Below are positions 52,522 through 61,390 of a stretch of 64,000 bases of DNA, one piece after another. This DNA comes from Nocardia crassostreae. GTDB lineage: Bacteria; Actinomycetota; Actinomycetes; Mycobacteriales; Mycobacteriaceae. A program made the position numbers and the translations under genes. Each line of letters starts with the position of its first letter. Within the stretch, counting starts at the first letter, position 1. Where the stretch lies: the NCBI RefSeq assembly GCF_001613405.1, contig NZ_BDCH01000033.1, positions 19,921 through 83,920 on the forward strand, written 5' to 3'. Below the pieces are notes generated by a model. That model was given only the letters and a program-made list of their open reading frames with translations, had not been told where the DNA came from and did not search any database.

Positions 52522-54297
52522 TCACCGTTTCAATACCCAGCGATCCATATTCCATCCCGCACCCGCGCGGGTCGGGCTGGCGATGCCGTTCTCCATGCCG
52601 TCGCCGAACGCGATGGTGCGCGGGGTGGCGAACAGCGGGATGGAGGGCATCTCACTCCACAGCAGATTCTCCTGCTCGGTCAGCAGGTTCAGCACGGTCG
52701 CCGAATCCTGCTCGCCCGCGAGCTGATCCGCGATGGCATCGTAGCGGCCATTGCCGAAGCGGCCGTAGTTCACACCCTGACCTGTGTACAGCGCCGCAAT
52801 CGCGTCGGTGCCGGTGAGCGAACCCGACGGACCGGGCATGGCGGCCGCGCCGCCGAGCACGGCGTCCACCTTGCCCTCGGCCAGTTGCGCCGCGGCGAAA
52901 TCGGGCGCGCCCGCATCGACGACATTGATGCCCGCGGCCTTGCACGATTCCGCGATCATCGACACCGTCTGGGCGCGCCGCTCATCGGGGGCCACATAGC
53001 CGATGCGCACGGTCGGGTTCTGCACCCCGGCGGCCTTCAGGGCTTGACCGGCCGCGGCCGTATCGGCGTTCTTGTACCGATCGGAGGCACCCGCGACCGC
53101 CACGTAGTACAGCGAGTCCTGTTGCAGGGTACGGGAATTCAGCGGACCCGAACCCAGCGCGGAGGAGGCCTCGAAGCCGGGATGCCCGAGCTTGTCGAAC
53201 AGCGACTGCCGGGGCACGCACAACGCCAGCGCGCGACGGGCGTCGGTGGAGCTGAAGACGCCGCCGGTGCTCAGGGTCAGCAGTTCCGCGCCGCGACCGG
53301 GCACGGTCTCACCATTGAAGCCGTCCAGGCTCACCTCGCCCAGGGAGCCCCCGCCGATATCGAGCACGCCGACCGCGCCGTCGTCGACCTCCTTCTGCAG
53401 ATCGGTGTTCTTGTCCCACACCACGATGCGCGGCGTCTTGGCGGAATTGCCCCACCATTTATCGTTCTTGACCAGCACCAGGCCGTCGTCCTTGCTGAAC
53501 GATTCCACCCGGTACGGGCCCGAGGAGGGGAGCACCGACAGGTCCAGCTTGCCGGGCGTGAGGATCCAGCCGGTATTCCAGAAGTCGGCGATGCGCTCCA
53601 TGACGGCCTGATCGCCGGTCGTGACGGCCTGCACCAGATTCGGCACCTTGGCGGCGGTGGCGACCACGTGCGCGGGCATGATCTCACCGGCATTGAACAG
53701 CGTCTTCCACGCCGAATAATGCTTGCCCGGACGGAATGTCACCGTCGCGTCCTTGGACCCGGCCTGACATTCCACCCGCTCGATATCGCGGTAGCCCAGC
53801 GTGCTCGCCGCGTCGAACATCGGAATTGGCCCGCCCGGACCGGCTTTGGTGAACCGGCCCGAGCGCGCCGCCCAGGCCAGCACCAGATCGTCACACGAGG
53901 TGGCGGTGCCGTCGGAGTAGACGCCGTCCGGATTCAGCCGGTACTGGATGGTCTGCGACTCCCCCGGCACCTCCTTGGCGGTGCCGGTATCGGTGTCGGC
54001 CACCGGCTGCCCGTCCGGACCGGTATAGAAGAACCCGGTCAGCACGCGCGAGAAGACCGCCGCCGCACCGCTGTTGGCGCCCAGCGTGGAGCTGCCGTTG
54101 TAGCTGGCGACGGCCGTGTCCACGCCGTAGCCGATGGAGGGCACCTGGTTCTTGCCCGCACAACCGGCCAGCAGACCGGCGCTCAGCACACCCGCCGTGG
54201 CCACGATCAGGCCACGGCGGAGCAGAGCGCGGGGGCCGCTGGTCCGGCCGATCGATTCGCTGTCTCGCCGTCCCACCGTTCGCAACCCCCTGCGCAT
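52522..54297 (-). CDS. Oligopeptide-binding-type lipoprotein (Rv2585c-like)
   Basis: 591-aa extracytoplasmic solute-binding protein (family 5) with lipobox GLLAGCAGK after a basic, long signal region. Landmarks are YRLNPDGVYSDGTATSCDDL and FRPGKHYSAWKTLFN, with GPLNSRTLQQDSLYY later. It lies between secF and apt as Rv2585c does in M. tuberculosis. The ATG at 54297 is 2 bases past the secF stop. No permease or ATPase gene is linked, so its transport partner is unknown. Confidence 0.88.
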   Translation of the reverse strand: MRRGLRTVGRRDSESIGRTSGPRALLRRGLIVATAGVLSAGLLAGCAGKNQVPSIGYGVDTAVASYNGSSTLGANSGAAAVFSRVLTGFFYTGPDGQPVADTDTGTAKEVPGESQTIQYRLNPDGVYSDGTATSCDDLVLAWAARSGRFTKAGPGGPIPMFDAASTLGYRDIERVECQAGSKDATVTFRPGKHYSAWKTLFNAGEIMPAHVVATAAKVPNLVQAVTTGDQAVMERIADFWNTGWILTPGKLDLSVLPSSGPYRVESFSKDDGLVLVKNDKWWGNSAKTPRIVVWDKNTDLQKEVDDGAVGVLDIGGGSLGEVSLDGFNGETVPGRGAELLTLSTGGVFSSTDARRALALCVPRQSLFDKLGHPGFEASSALGSGPLNSRTLQQDSLYYVAVAGASDRYKNADTAAAGQALKAAGVQNPTVRIGYVAPDERRAQTVSMIAESCKAAGINVVDAGAPDFAAAQLAEGKVDAVLGGAAAMPGPSGSLTGTDAIAALYTGQGVNYGRFGNGRYDAIADQLAGEQDSATVLNLLTEQENLLWSEMPSIPLFATPRTIAFGDGMENGIASPTRAGAGWNMDRWVLKR

Positions 54298-54299
54298 GC

Positions 54300-55556
54300 T
54301 CAGTGCCTTCTCTTGTGTCGTTTCCCGCTCGGCCGGGCGCCGGGGCGTGGACCGCCCCCGTCCCGGGTGCGCGGACCGTGGCTCTCCCGTCCGGCCGCGA
54401 AACCATCGAAGGACGTGGTCTTCTCGAAGGAGGTGCGGCTGGCGGCCCCGGCCCGGCTGGCGCCCACCTCGGCCGCGCGGGCGCTGGCGGCGCCGGAGCG
54501 GCGCGCCATCACCTTGCGGGTGTGCTCGGCCACCGGGCCGAACCGCTCCTTGATCGACACCAGCAGCGGCACCGCGAAGAAGATGGAGGAATAGGCGCCG
54601 ACGATCATGCCGACCAGCTGCACCAGGGCCAGATCCTTGAGGGTGCCGACGCCCAGCAGCCACACCGCGATCACCAGCATGCCGATGATCGGCAGCATGC
54701 CGATGACGGTGGTGTTGATGGAACGCATGAGCGTCTGGTTGGCGGCCAGGTTGGCCTTCTCCGCATAGGTGTGCTTGCGCAGATGCAGCACGCCCTGGGT
54801 GTTCTCCTCGACCTTGTCGAACACGACCACGTTGTCGTAGATGACGTAGCCCAGAATCGTGAGCAGGCCGATGACCGCGGCGGGGGTCACCTCGAAACCG
54901 ACCAGCGAATAGATGCCCGCGGTGACGACGAGGTTGAAGAACAGCGACCCGATGGCCGCGATCGACATATCTCTCTCGAAGCGGATGGCGATGTAGATCA
55001 TGGTCAGCACCACGAACACCGCCAGCGCGATCAGGGCCTTCTGGGTGATCTGACCACCCCAGGTCTCACTGATCTCGGCCACGGAGATGGCATTGCGGTT
55101 GACCTGCCCGTCGGAGTCCTTCGGCTGGAAGGCGTCGAACAGGGCATCGGTCAGGGTGACCGTCTGCTCCTCGTCGAGGGAGTCAGAGCGGATCTGAATG
55201 GCCGCCGCCGCACCGGAACCCACCTTCTGCACCGTCACCGGTGCATGGCCGAGCGCCGAGCTGTAGACCTCCTCCACCTTGGAGGTGGTGACATTGTCCG
55301 CGGCGGGCAGCTGGATGCGGGAACCACCGGCGAAGTCGATGCCAAGGGTGAACCCGCGCACCGCGATGCTCAGGATCGCGATGATCACCAGGACGGCGCT
55401 GAGGCTGTAGAAGAACTTCCGCCGCCCGACGATCTCGAAACCGCCGGTGCCGGTGTAGAGCCGCTCGAACAGGCTGTGCTGCGGCGTACTCCGATCGGCC
55501 TCGGCGTCGAGCTCGGAATCGATGTCCAGGACCGGGGTGCTGGATTTGCTGCGCAT
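54300..55556 (-). CDS. secF: Protein translocase subunit SecF
   Basis: 418-aa RND-type membrane protein. N-terminal helix, VRGFTLGIDFAGGSRIQLPA periplasmic start, and C-terminal helices with GYVIYDNVVVFDKVEENTQG and MRSINTTVIGMLPIIGMLVI. ATG at 55556 preceded by AAGGAGG is preferred over a GTG at 55562 that overlaps the secD stop. Works with SecD and YajC in protein export. Confidence 0.96.
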   Translation of the reverse strand: MRSKSSTPVLDIDSELDAEADRSTPQHSLFERLYTGTGGFEIVGRRKFFYSLSAVLVIIAILSIAVRGFTLGIDFAGGSRIQLPAADNVTTSKVEEVYSSALGHAPVTVQKVGSGAAAAIQIRSDSLDEEQTVTLTDALFDAFQPKDSDGQVNRNAISVAEISETWGGQITQKALIALAVFVVLTMIYIAIRFERDMSIAAIGSLFFNLVVTAGIYSLVGFEVTPAAVIGLLTILGYVIYDNVVVFDKVEENTQGVLHLRKHTYAEKANLAANQTLMRSINTTVIGMLPIIGMLVIAVWLLGVGTLKDLALVQLVGMIVGAYSSIFFAVPLLVSIKERFGPVAEHTRKVMARRSGAASARAAEVGASRAGAASRTSFEKTTSFDGFAAGRESHGPRTRDGGGPRPGARPSGKRHKRRH

Positions 55557-55558
55557 GA

Positions 55559-57337
55559 TCACGCCTCCTTCACCGCGACGCCGGCGGCCGCCTTGCGTTC
55601 GCGGGCAATCTGAGCAACGGCGCCGAGACCGTTCACCGACGGCTTCGCCCAGAACGGCGAGCGCGACGCCAGCATCATGAGCGGCGCGGTGACCAGGTAC
55701 AGCACGATGAGGTCGAGCACGGTGGTGAGGCCCAGGGTGAAGGCGAAGCCCTTCACCTGACCGGCGGCGAGCAGGTACAGCACCGCGGAGGCGATGAGGC
55801 TGACCGTCTTACCGGACAGGTTGGTGCGCTGGGCGCGGGCCCAGCCGCGCGGGACCGCGGACCGGAAGCTGCGGCCTTCGCGCATTTCGTCCTTGATGCG
55901 TTCGAAGAAAACCACGAAGGAGTCGGCGGTCAGACCGATACCGATGATCAGACCGGCAATACCGGCGAGATCGAGGGTGAAGCCGATGGACCTGCCCAGC
56001 AACACGATCAGGGCGTAGACGGCCGCACCCGCCGCGAGCAGCGAGAAACCGGCCAGGAAGCCCAGCATGCGGTAGTAGAGCAGGCAGTACAGCAAGACCG
56101 CGATCAGACCGACGAGACCCGCGATCAGACCCGCGCGCAGCGAGGACAGACCCAGGGTCGCCGAGACCGTCTCCGCCTCGGAGGTGGAGAACGACAGCGG
56201 CAGCGAACCGTACTTCAGGGTATTGGCCAGTTCCTTGGCCGTGGTCTTGTTGATGCCGGTGCCGGAAATGGCGGTGCTGCCGCCGTACTGGCCCGCCTGC
56301 TGCACGACCGGCGCGCTCACGACCTTGGAGTCGAGCACGAAGGCCAGCTGCTGGTTGTAGTACTCGGTGGTCAGCTTGCCCCAGGTGTCGGCGCCGCCGG
56401 ACTTGAACTCGACGCTCACCATCCACTTGGATTCCTGCGAGTTGAAATCGCCGGTGGCGTTCTTGATCTCCTGGCCGCCGAGCTTGGAGACGTCGAGCAG
56501 GTAGACCTCAGTGCCCTCGGTATTGCAGGTGACCAGCGGCAGGTTCGGGTCGTCGTTGCCTTCCAGCGGATCCGGCTTGGAGCAGTCCATGATCATCATG
56601 GCGATCTGCTGCACCGACTGATCGGTGCTCTGCCGCAACGCCTTCGCGGCCGCGATGTCCTGTGCTTGCTGCTGCTGCGGGGTCTGCGGCTCGGCGGTCG
56701 GGGCCGGTGCGGTGGTGGGGGCCGGTTCCGTGGTCGGCGCGGGTTCGGTGGTCGGCGCGGGCTCCGTGGTCGGGGCCGGTTCGGTCGGCTGCTGGGCCGG
56801 GAACACGCGGTTATGCACGGCCGGGGCCTCACCCGTGGTGGGCGGGGTCGCGGTTTCCGCGCCGGGTGCGGTGGCATCGGTCGGCGGCACGGTCGCACCC
56901 GCTGGCGGGACCGGCTGCTGCTGTTGCTGATTGACCGGCTGGCCATTCACCACCTGCGGCGGGATGGACTGCAGCACCGGGCGGACGTAGAGCTTGGCGG
57001 TGCTGGCCAGCGACTTGGCCTGGCCGCCGTCCTCACCCGGCACCGTGATGACCAGGTTGTCGCCCTCGATGACGACCTCGGACCCGGAGACGCCGAGGCC
57101 GTTGACGCGGCGCTCGATAATGTCCTGCGCCTGGCGCAGACTGTCCTGGCTCGGCTTGCCACCGTCGACGGTGCGGGCGGTCAGCGTGACGCGGGTACCG
57201 CCCTGCAGGTCGATGCCGAGCTTGGGGGTCGCGGATTTGTCACCGGTGAAGAACACCAGGCCGAACATCACGGCCACCAGTGCGGCGTAGACGCCGAGCA
57301 GGCGCAGATGGCGCGCCTTTCCCTGGGAAGGTGGCAC
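55559..57337 (-). CDS. secD: Protein translocase subunit SecD
   Basis: 592-aa SecD. LGIDLQGGTRVTLTARTVDG, an inserted Pro/Thr/Glu repeat region at about residues 170-225 containing several EPAPTT repeats, and the C-terminal membrane block with GLTADSFVVFFERIKDEMRE. GTG start at 57337 after GGAGAT. The Pro-rich insert is longer than in most SecD proteins but similar inserts occur in Mycobacteriales. Confidence 0.96.
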   Translation of the reverse strand: MPPSQGKARHLRLLGVYAALVAVMFGLVFFTGDKSATPKLGIDLQGGTRVTLTARTVDGGKPSQDSLRQAQDIIERRVNGLGVSGSEVVIEGDNLVITVPGEDGGQAKSLASTAKLYVRPVLQSIPPQVVNGQPVNQQQQQPVPPAGATVPPTDATAPGAETATPPTTGEAPAVHNRVFPAQQPTEPAPTTEPAPTTEPAPTTEPAPTTAPAPTAEPQTPQQQQAQDIAAAKALRQSTDQSVQQIAMMIMDCSKPDPLEGNDDPNLPLVTCNTEGTEVYLLDVSKLGGQEIKNATGDFNSQESKWMVSVEFKSGGADTWGKLTTEYYNQQLAFVLDSKVVSAPVVQQAGQYGGSTAISGTGINKTTAKELANTLKYGSLPLSFSTSEAETVSATLGLSSLRAGLIAGLVGLIAVLLYCLLYYRMLGFLAGFSLLAAGAAVYALIVLLGRSIGFTLDLAGIAGLIIGIGLTADSFVVFFERIKDEMREGRSFRSAVPRGWARAQRTNLSGKTVSLIASAVLYLLAAGQVKGFAFTLGLTTVLDLIVLYLVTAPLMMLASRSPFWAKPSVNGLGAVAQIARERKAAAGVAVKEA

Positions 57338-57384
57338 AGTACTTATCTCCTAGGCGGAATCGGGGGGAGCGAGCGGGCACACCG

Positions 57385-57427
57385 CAGCGCCGTCGGCCGC
57401 CGGATTGTCCGGCGGCCGACGGCGCTG
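57385..57427 (-). terminator. Perfect 20-bp hairpin between yajC and secD
   Basis: Arms 57385-57404 and 57408-57427 are exact complements with a TTG loop, starting 6 bases after the yajC stop. No T-run follows. It may act as a partial terminator or RNA-stabilising element between the two genes. Confidence 0.65.
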
Positions 57428-57433
57428 GCTGTG

Positions 57434-57817
57434 TCAGTCCTTGGACAGGCGCGTGGTGTCGTCGGCGGCGTCCGCGACGGCCTCGGTGGCGGTCGCGGGG
57501 GTGCCGTTGACGGCGGTGCCGGTGGTCTCGGCCGTGGTGTCCTCGGTGGTGGTGGTCTCGACATCGTCGGTGCGCACCTCGCGGATCGCGGCGCGCGACC
57601 AGGTGGTCACGACCTCCTCGGCGATCTCGAGGTCGACGGTGGTGTCATCGACGTCCACCACGGTGCCGTACAGCCCCGACGTGGTGACGACCCGGTCGCC
57701 GGTCTTCAGGCTTTCCTGCATCTCCGTAACCTTGGCCATCTCGCGCTTCTGGCGGCGGACACCGAGGAACATCGGGATGAGCAGAGCAACCAGCAGCAGC
57801 GGCAGCAGAAGGTCCAT
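57434..57817 (-). CDS. yajC: Preprotein translocase subunit YajC
   Basis: 127-aa protein: one N-terminal membrane segment (LLLPLLLVALLIPMFLG), FxxxRxQ-like GVRRQKREMAKVTEMQESLK, and GDRVVTTSGLYGTVVDVDDT, the conserved YajC core. A Thr/Ala/Asp-rich tail extends it beyond the usual length, as in other actinomycetes. First gene of the yajC-secD-secF operon. Confidence 0.95.
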   Translation of the reverse strand: MDLLLPLLLVALLIPMFLGVRRQKREMAKVTEMQESLKTGDRVVTTSGLYGTVVDVDDTTVDLEIAEEVVTTWSRAAIREVRTDDVETTTTEDTTAETTGTAVNGTPATATEAVADAADDTTRLSKD

Positions 57818-57905
57818 CGTCGAAGTCAGCCCCTAGTCAATGGTCGAATGGGTGCGTGTCCCCCACAGTCTGCCAGCAATCACCCGAACTAGACGCGCCG
57901 ACTCT

Positions 57906-58304
57906 CTATCCGACCCCGCCAACGCGTTCCTGCCCGTCCCATTGATCCGGCGCGAAGGGCCACTCCTCGAACCACACGCACCGCCCCATCCCATCGAACC
58001 GCACCACCCAAAGGTCCCGCCACCTGCCCGGATCATCGTTCTCGTACTCCACGAAAACCCGCACCACAGCGGTACCCCCCTCCACCGCGACCACCTCCGA
58101 CATCATTCGGAACGGCTCGTCGGCCCCGCTCCGCCCGGCCTCCCAGAACGCGGCGAGAGCCTCCAGCCCCACTATCGGCTTCGCCCAGGGCGAAACCACA
58201 TACCGCACCCGCTCGCCGAACAACTCCCCCAGCCCCGCGGTCCCCGGAGTCCGCCAGGCCCGTTCGTACGCTCCGACCCACCGCGCTACACCCTCGCGAT
58301 CCAT
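57906..58304 (-). CDS. SnoaL-like/NTF2-fold protein
   Basis: 132-aa protein of the SnoaL-like fold: WVGAYERAWRTPGTAGLGEL, YVVSPWAKPIVGLEALAAFW and VVRVFVEYENDDPGRWRDLW mark the typical helix and sheet segments. ATG at 58304 chosen over upstream ORF extensions. Such proteins are ligand-binding or isomerase-like. Function unknown. Confidence 0.75.
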   Translation of the reverse strand: MDREGVARWVGAYERAWRTPGTAGLGELFGERVRYVVSPWAKPIVGLEALAAFWEAGRSGADEPFRMMSEVVAVEGGTAVVRVFVEYENDDPGRWRDLWVVRFDGMGRCVWFEEWPFAPDQWDGQERVGGVG

Positions 58305-58326
58305 GAATTCGACGCTACGCCCGCGA

Positions 58327-58830
58327 TCAGCGAACAGCGCCCTCCCACACGGCCGGAGCCCCGAATTCGCCCGGACGGGGTCCGACCGGCACACGGCGGG
58401 CGCGACGGTGATCCAGCACGGCGAGCACGATGGTCACGAGAGCCGCCGCGGCATAGACCGGAAGCGCGTACCCGGCGATGGCGCTGAAGACGTCCATCGC
58501 CTGCCGGGAAACCTCGGCCTCGCCGGTTGCCAACGCCGCCAGCGAAACCGGGTACTGGTCGGAGACATCGGTGAAATCGGGGAGCGTCGAAGCGAAGGTC
58601 AGCAGGGCGATATCGGCGACGCAGAGGGCGATCAGGGTGCGGGGGCGCAATGCGGGGGCGAATACCGCGGTGAGGGTTGTCGCGAGAATCAACGGGGCGA
58701 GAATGGCCAGTGCGACAAAGCCGATGGTCATGAAAACGATGATGAGCCACCATCCGGGGGCCGCGAAGCGTACGCCGAGCGCGAGAAGCGCGATGACCAC
58801 CTGACTACCGATAAGCACTGCCCGATTCAT
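58327..58830 (-). CDS. Four-helix membrane protein, unknown
   Basis: 167-aa protein with about four membrane segments (VVIALLALGVRFAAPGW, LIIVFMTIGFVALAILAPLI, LIALCVADIALLTFASTL and a C-terminal ALPVYAAAALVTIVLAVL) and a basic tail. ATG at 58830 preceded by GGAAGG. No recognisable family motif. Confidence 0.72.
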   Translation of the reverse strand: MNRAVLIGSQVVIALLALGVRFAAPGWWLIIVFMTIGFVALAILAPLILATTLTAVFAPALRPRTLIALCVADIALLTFASTLPDFTDVSDQYPVSLAALATGEAEVSRQAMDVFSAIAGYALPVYAAAALVTIVLAVLDHRRARRVPVGPRPGEFGAPAVWEGAVR

Positions 58831-58902
58831 CGATCGACCTTCCATTCACGAAGTGGGACGGGTCGATCCTTCGGGACCGCGAGCCGCGGCGACTGCGCTC
58901 GA

Positions 58903-59793
58903 TTACCCGATTCGCTGCGTAGAACCACTCACGAAGGAGTCGATGCGTGTGATCAGGGCGGAGTTGTCACGGATCCAGGCGTAGTGCGGGTTGGCCGGGG
59001 CATCGAGGGTGAGGGTCCAGCGGGTGACGGATGCGCTCGTCAGCTTGTCGGCGAGGGCTCGAACGCCCGCAGGGGTGGCCATGGCGTCGCCGGTGATGGA
59101 GATCGCGAGGACCGGGAGGGTTGGGCGGGACAGGGCGGATTCGAAATCTATTGGGGAGGAAGGGACACGGTAGCGGCCCGTACGGATCTGGGTGGCGAAG
59201 TCGCGTAACAGGTGGGTCGAGTCATTGCCCAGGATGCCGAGGCGGCGGCCCGGGAAGTAGCCAACCAGGGGGCTGACGGCCGCGGCGAGTTGGGACGCGG
59301 CGAGGATGGCGAGATTCTTGGGGAAGGGCCAACCGGAGTGGTGGCAGGAAGGGGCGCCGATGAGGATGGCGCCGGTGGCGGCTTCAGGGTGCTGCCCCAA
59401 GCAGAGGGCGCCCAGCTGGCCGCCGAGGCTGTGGCCCAGCAGGTAGCGGGGGGCTTCGGGGAAGGCGGCGTCGACCATGGCGAAGAGGGCGGGATAGTCG
59501 CGGGTGACAATGTCGTGGTAGCCGTAGCGAACACCACGCTCGATGCGCACGGAACTTGTTCCCTGACCGCGTAATTCGCCGAGAACCACCTGGAAACCCG
59601 CCTGCGACAGCGCTTCCGCCAACGGCGTGTACACGGCGGCGCGAGTGGCCATGGCGGGCATGCAGATCAGGACCGGGGCCGCGGGCGCATCGGTCCTGCG
59701 GTAGACGCGGGCTTCGAAGGTCTCCCCGTCCCCGGCTCGCACGATCTCGGTGGTCACTTCGGCAGATGGAATCAACACCGCTCCCTTGTTCAT
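58903..59793 (-). CDS. Alpha/beta hydrolase (serine hydrolase)
   Basis: 296-aa hydrolase. VLICMPAMATRAAVYTPLAE substrate/oxyanion region, LGHSLGGQLGALCLG nucleophile elbow near residue 120, and candidate acid ISITGDAMATPAGVRALADK with a late His (PANPHYAWI). ATG at 59793 with GAAGG six bases upstream. Divergent from the AraC-type gene. Substrate unknown. Confidence 0.85.
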   Translation of the reverse strand: MNKGAVLIPSAEVTTEIVRAGDGETFEARVYRRTDAPAAPVLICMPAMATRAAVYTPLAEALSQAGFQVVLGELRGQGTSSVRIERGVRYGYHDIVTRDYPALFAMVDAAFPEAPRYLLGHSLGGQLGALCLGQHPEAATGAILIGAPSCHHSGWPFPKNLAILAASQLAAAVSPLVGYFPGRRLGILGNDSTHLLRDFATQIRTGRYRVPSSPIDFESALSRPTLPVLAISITGDAMATPAGVRALADKLTSASVTRWTLTLDAPANPHYAWIRDNSALITRIDSFVSGSTQRIG

Positions 59794-59895
59794 GATCATC
59801 CTTCGCGGCGCGCTCGACCGGTGTCAATGCGGGCCGTGCGCACGTGAGCAATTTCGGTCAAGCGGGCGCGCGGGCGGTTGCGCCAGACTGGGTCG

Positions 59896-60805
59896 GTGCA
59901 CACAGGACGAGATCGGCTTCGGGAGTTGCTGGACGCGGTGCTCGACGAGGACAACGCCACGCTCGGGGAGATGGCTGCCGATGCGTATGCTTCGCCGTTT
60001 CATTTCTCGCGGCAGTTCTCGCGCGGGACCGGGGAGACGCCGGTGGCACTGCGCAGGCGGGTGCTGTTGGAGCGGGCGGCGTGGCAGTTGAGCCGGGGGC
60101 GGAGCGTGACGGATGTGGGGGTACGACTCGGTGGAGGGGTTCAGCAGGGCGTTCAGCCGGGCGTACGGGCATCCGCCGAGTGGGACCGGCGACGAGCAGA
60201 AGCAGCGGTGGCTGCCCGCGGTCAATGGGGTTCACTTCCATCCGCCGATGTCGTTGTGGGTGGAGAGCGAGCCGAGAGGACGGGCGGATATGGATCCGAC
60301 AGCGGTCATGCTGCACAACGATCTGGATGACACGCGGGAATTGCTCACGGCCGCAGCGGGTCTCGATGAGGAACGGTATCGGCGGGTGCAGGCGCCCGGG
60401 TTGACGGTGCTGCCATGGGACGGACCGGAGGAATCCATCGCGGCCGTACTGCACCGGCAGGTGCGGACCCGGGAACTGTGGCTGACCTCGATCGACGGCA
60501 AGGACACCCCGCCCGAGGGCGCAGACGATCCCGACACCTTGATCCGGCGGTTCGACAAGATCGCGCCGCGCTGGCTGGAGGTCGTGCCGGAGATCGATCG
60601 GCGCGGGGGCTGGAACGACACCCTCATCGACGCCCTGTGCGAACCGCCGGAGAGCTTCGTGCTCGGCAGCGTGATCGCGCATGTCTTGACGTTCTCCGCG
60701 CATCGGCGGCTGCTCGTGCGGCACTGGTTGCGCACCGAATCACCGGATATCGCAGAGAAACTCGGTTACGGAGACCCGATCATGTGGCTCCGGCAGAGAG
60801 GATGA
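59896..60805 (+). pseudogene. AraC-type regulator with DinB-like domain, frameshifted
   Basis: First frame: RLRELLDAVLDEDNATLGEM and SPFHFSRQFSRGTGETPVAL, the first AraC HTH. At a run of five G (60117-60121) the frame must change to continue GYDSVEGFSRAFSRAYGHPP, the second HTH with the family FSRAF motif, then a DinB-like four-helix domain (MLHNDLDDTRELLTAAAGLD and HVLTFSAHRRLLVRHWL). One extra G or loss of five bases would explain it. Probable GTG start at 59896. One base separates its stop from the DHFR-like gene, so they are co-transcribed. Confidence 0.75.
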
Positions 60806-60806
60806 G

Positions 60807-61337
60807 ATGACCCGCACCACCTATTACACCGCCGCCAGTCTCGACGGCTTCCTCGTCGACTCCGACAACTCCCTCGAATGGCTGCTGCACCGGAAATCCG
60901 ATGAGCAGGGACCGATGGGATTGGATCCGTTCATCGAGAGCATCGGCGCGATCGCCATGGGCGCCAATACCTATCAGTGGATCATCGACTACCACCCGGA
61001 CGCCTGGGCGTACAAGGCGCCGGTCTGGGTGTTCACCCATCGCGACCTCACCGCCGCGCCCGGGCGCGATATCCGGTTCACCACCGAGTCGGTGCCCGCG
61101 GTGTACGAGCAGATGGCGGCCGCCGCCGGGGACAAGGACCTCTGGGGCATGGGCGGCGGCGATCTGGCCGGGCAGTTCGCCGATCACGGCCTGCTCGACG
61201 AGATCATCGTCTCGTTCGCGCCGGTCACCCTGGGCGCCGGGGCTCCCCTGCTGCCCCGGCGTCGCGAGCTGAAGCTCACCGAAGTCGCGATGAACGGCGA
61301 GTTCGCCTGCGCCCGTTATCAAGTGCTTCCGGACTGA
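60807..61337 (+). CDS. Dihydrofolate reductase family protein (RibD C-terminal type)
   Basis: 176-aa protein: YYTAASLDGFLVDSDNSLEW start, GAIAMGANTYQWI, and LWGMGGGDLAGQFADHGLLD nucleotide-binding region, all typical of the DHFR-like/RibD-C group (YwjB type). ATG one base past the AraC/DinB stop. Probably an NADPH-dependent reductase of unknown substrate. Confidence 0.88.
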   Translation: MTRTTYYTAASLDGFLVDSDNSLEWLLHRKSDEQGPMGLDPFIESIGAIAMGANTYQWIIDYHPDAWAYKAPVWVFTHRDLTAAPGRDIRFTTESVPAVYEQMAAAAGDKDLWGMGGGDLAGQFADHGLLDEIIVSFAPVTLGAGAPLLPRRRELKLTEVAMNGEFACARYQVLPD

Positions 61338-61390
61338 GGAGTCCGGGACGCGCGGTCGACCGCCGACCGTGCCGACCGCGCGCTCCCTGC

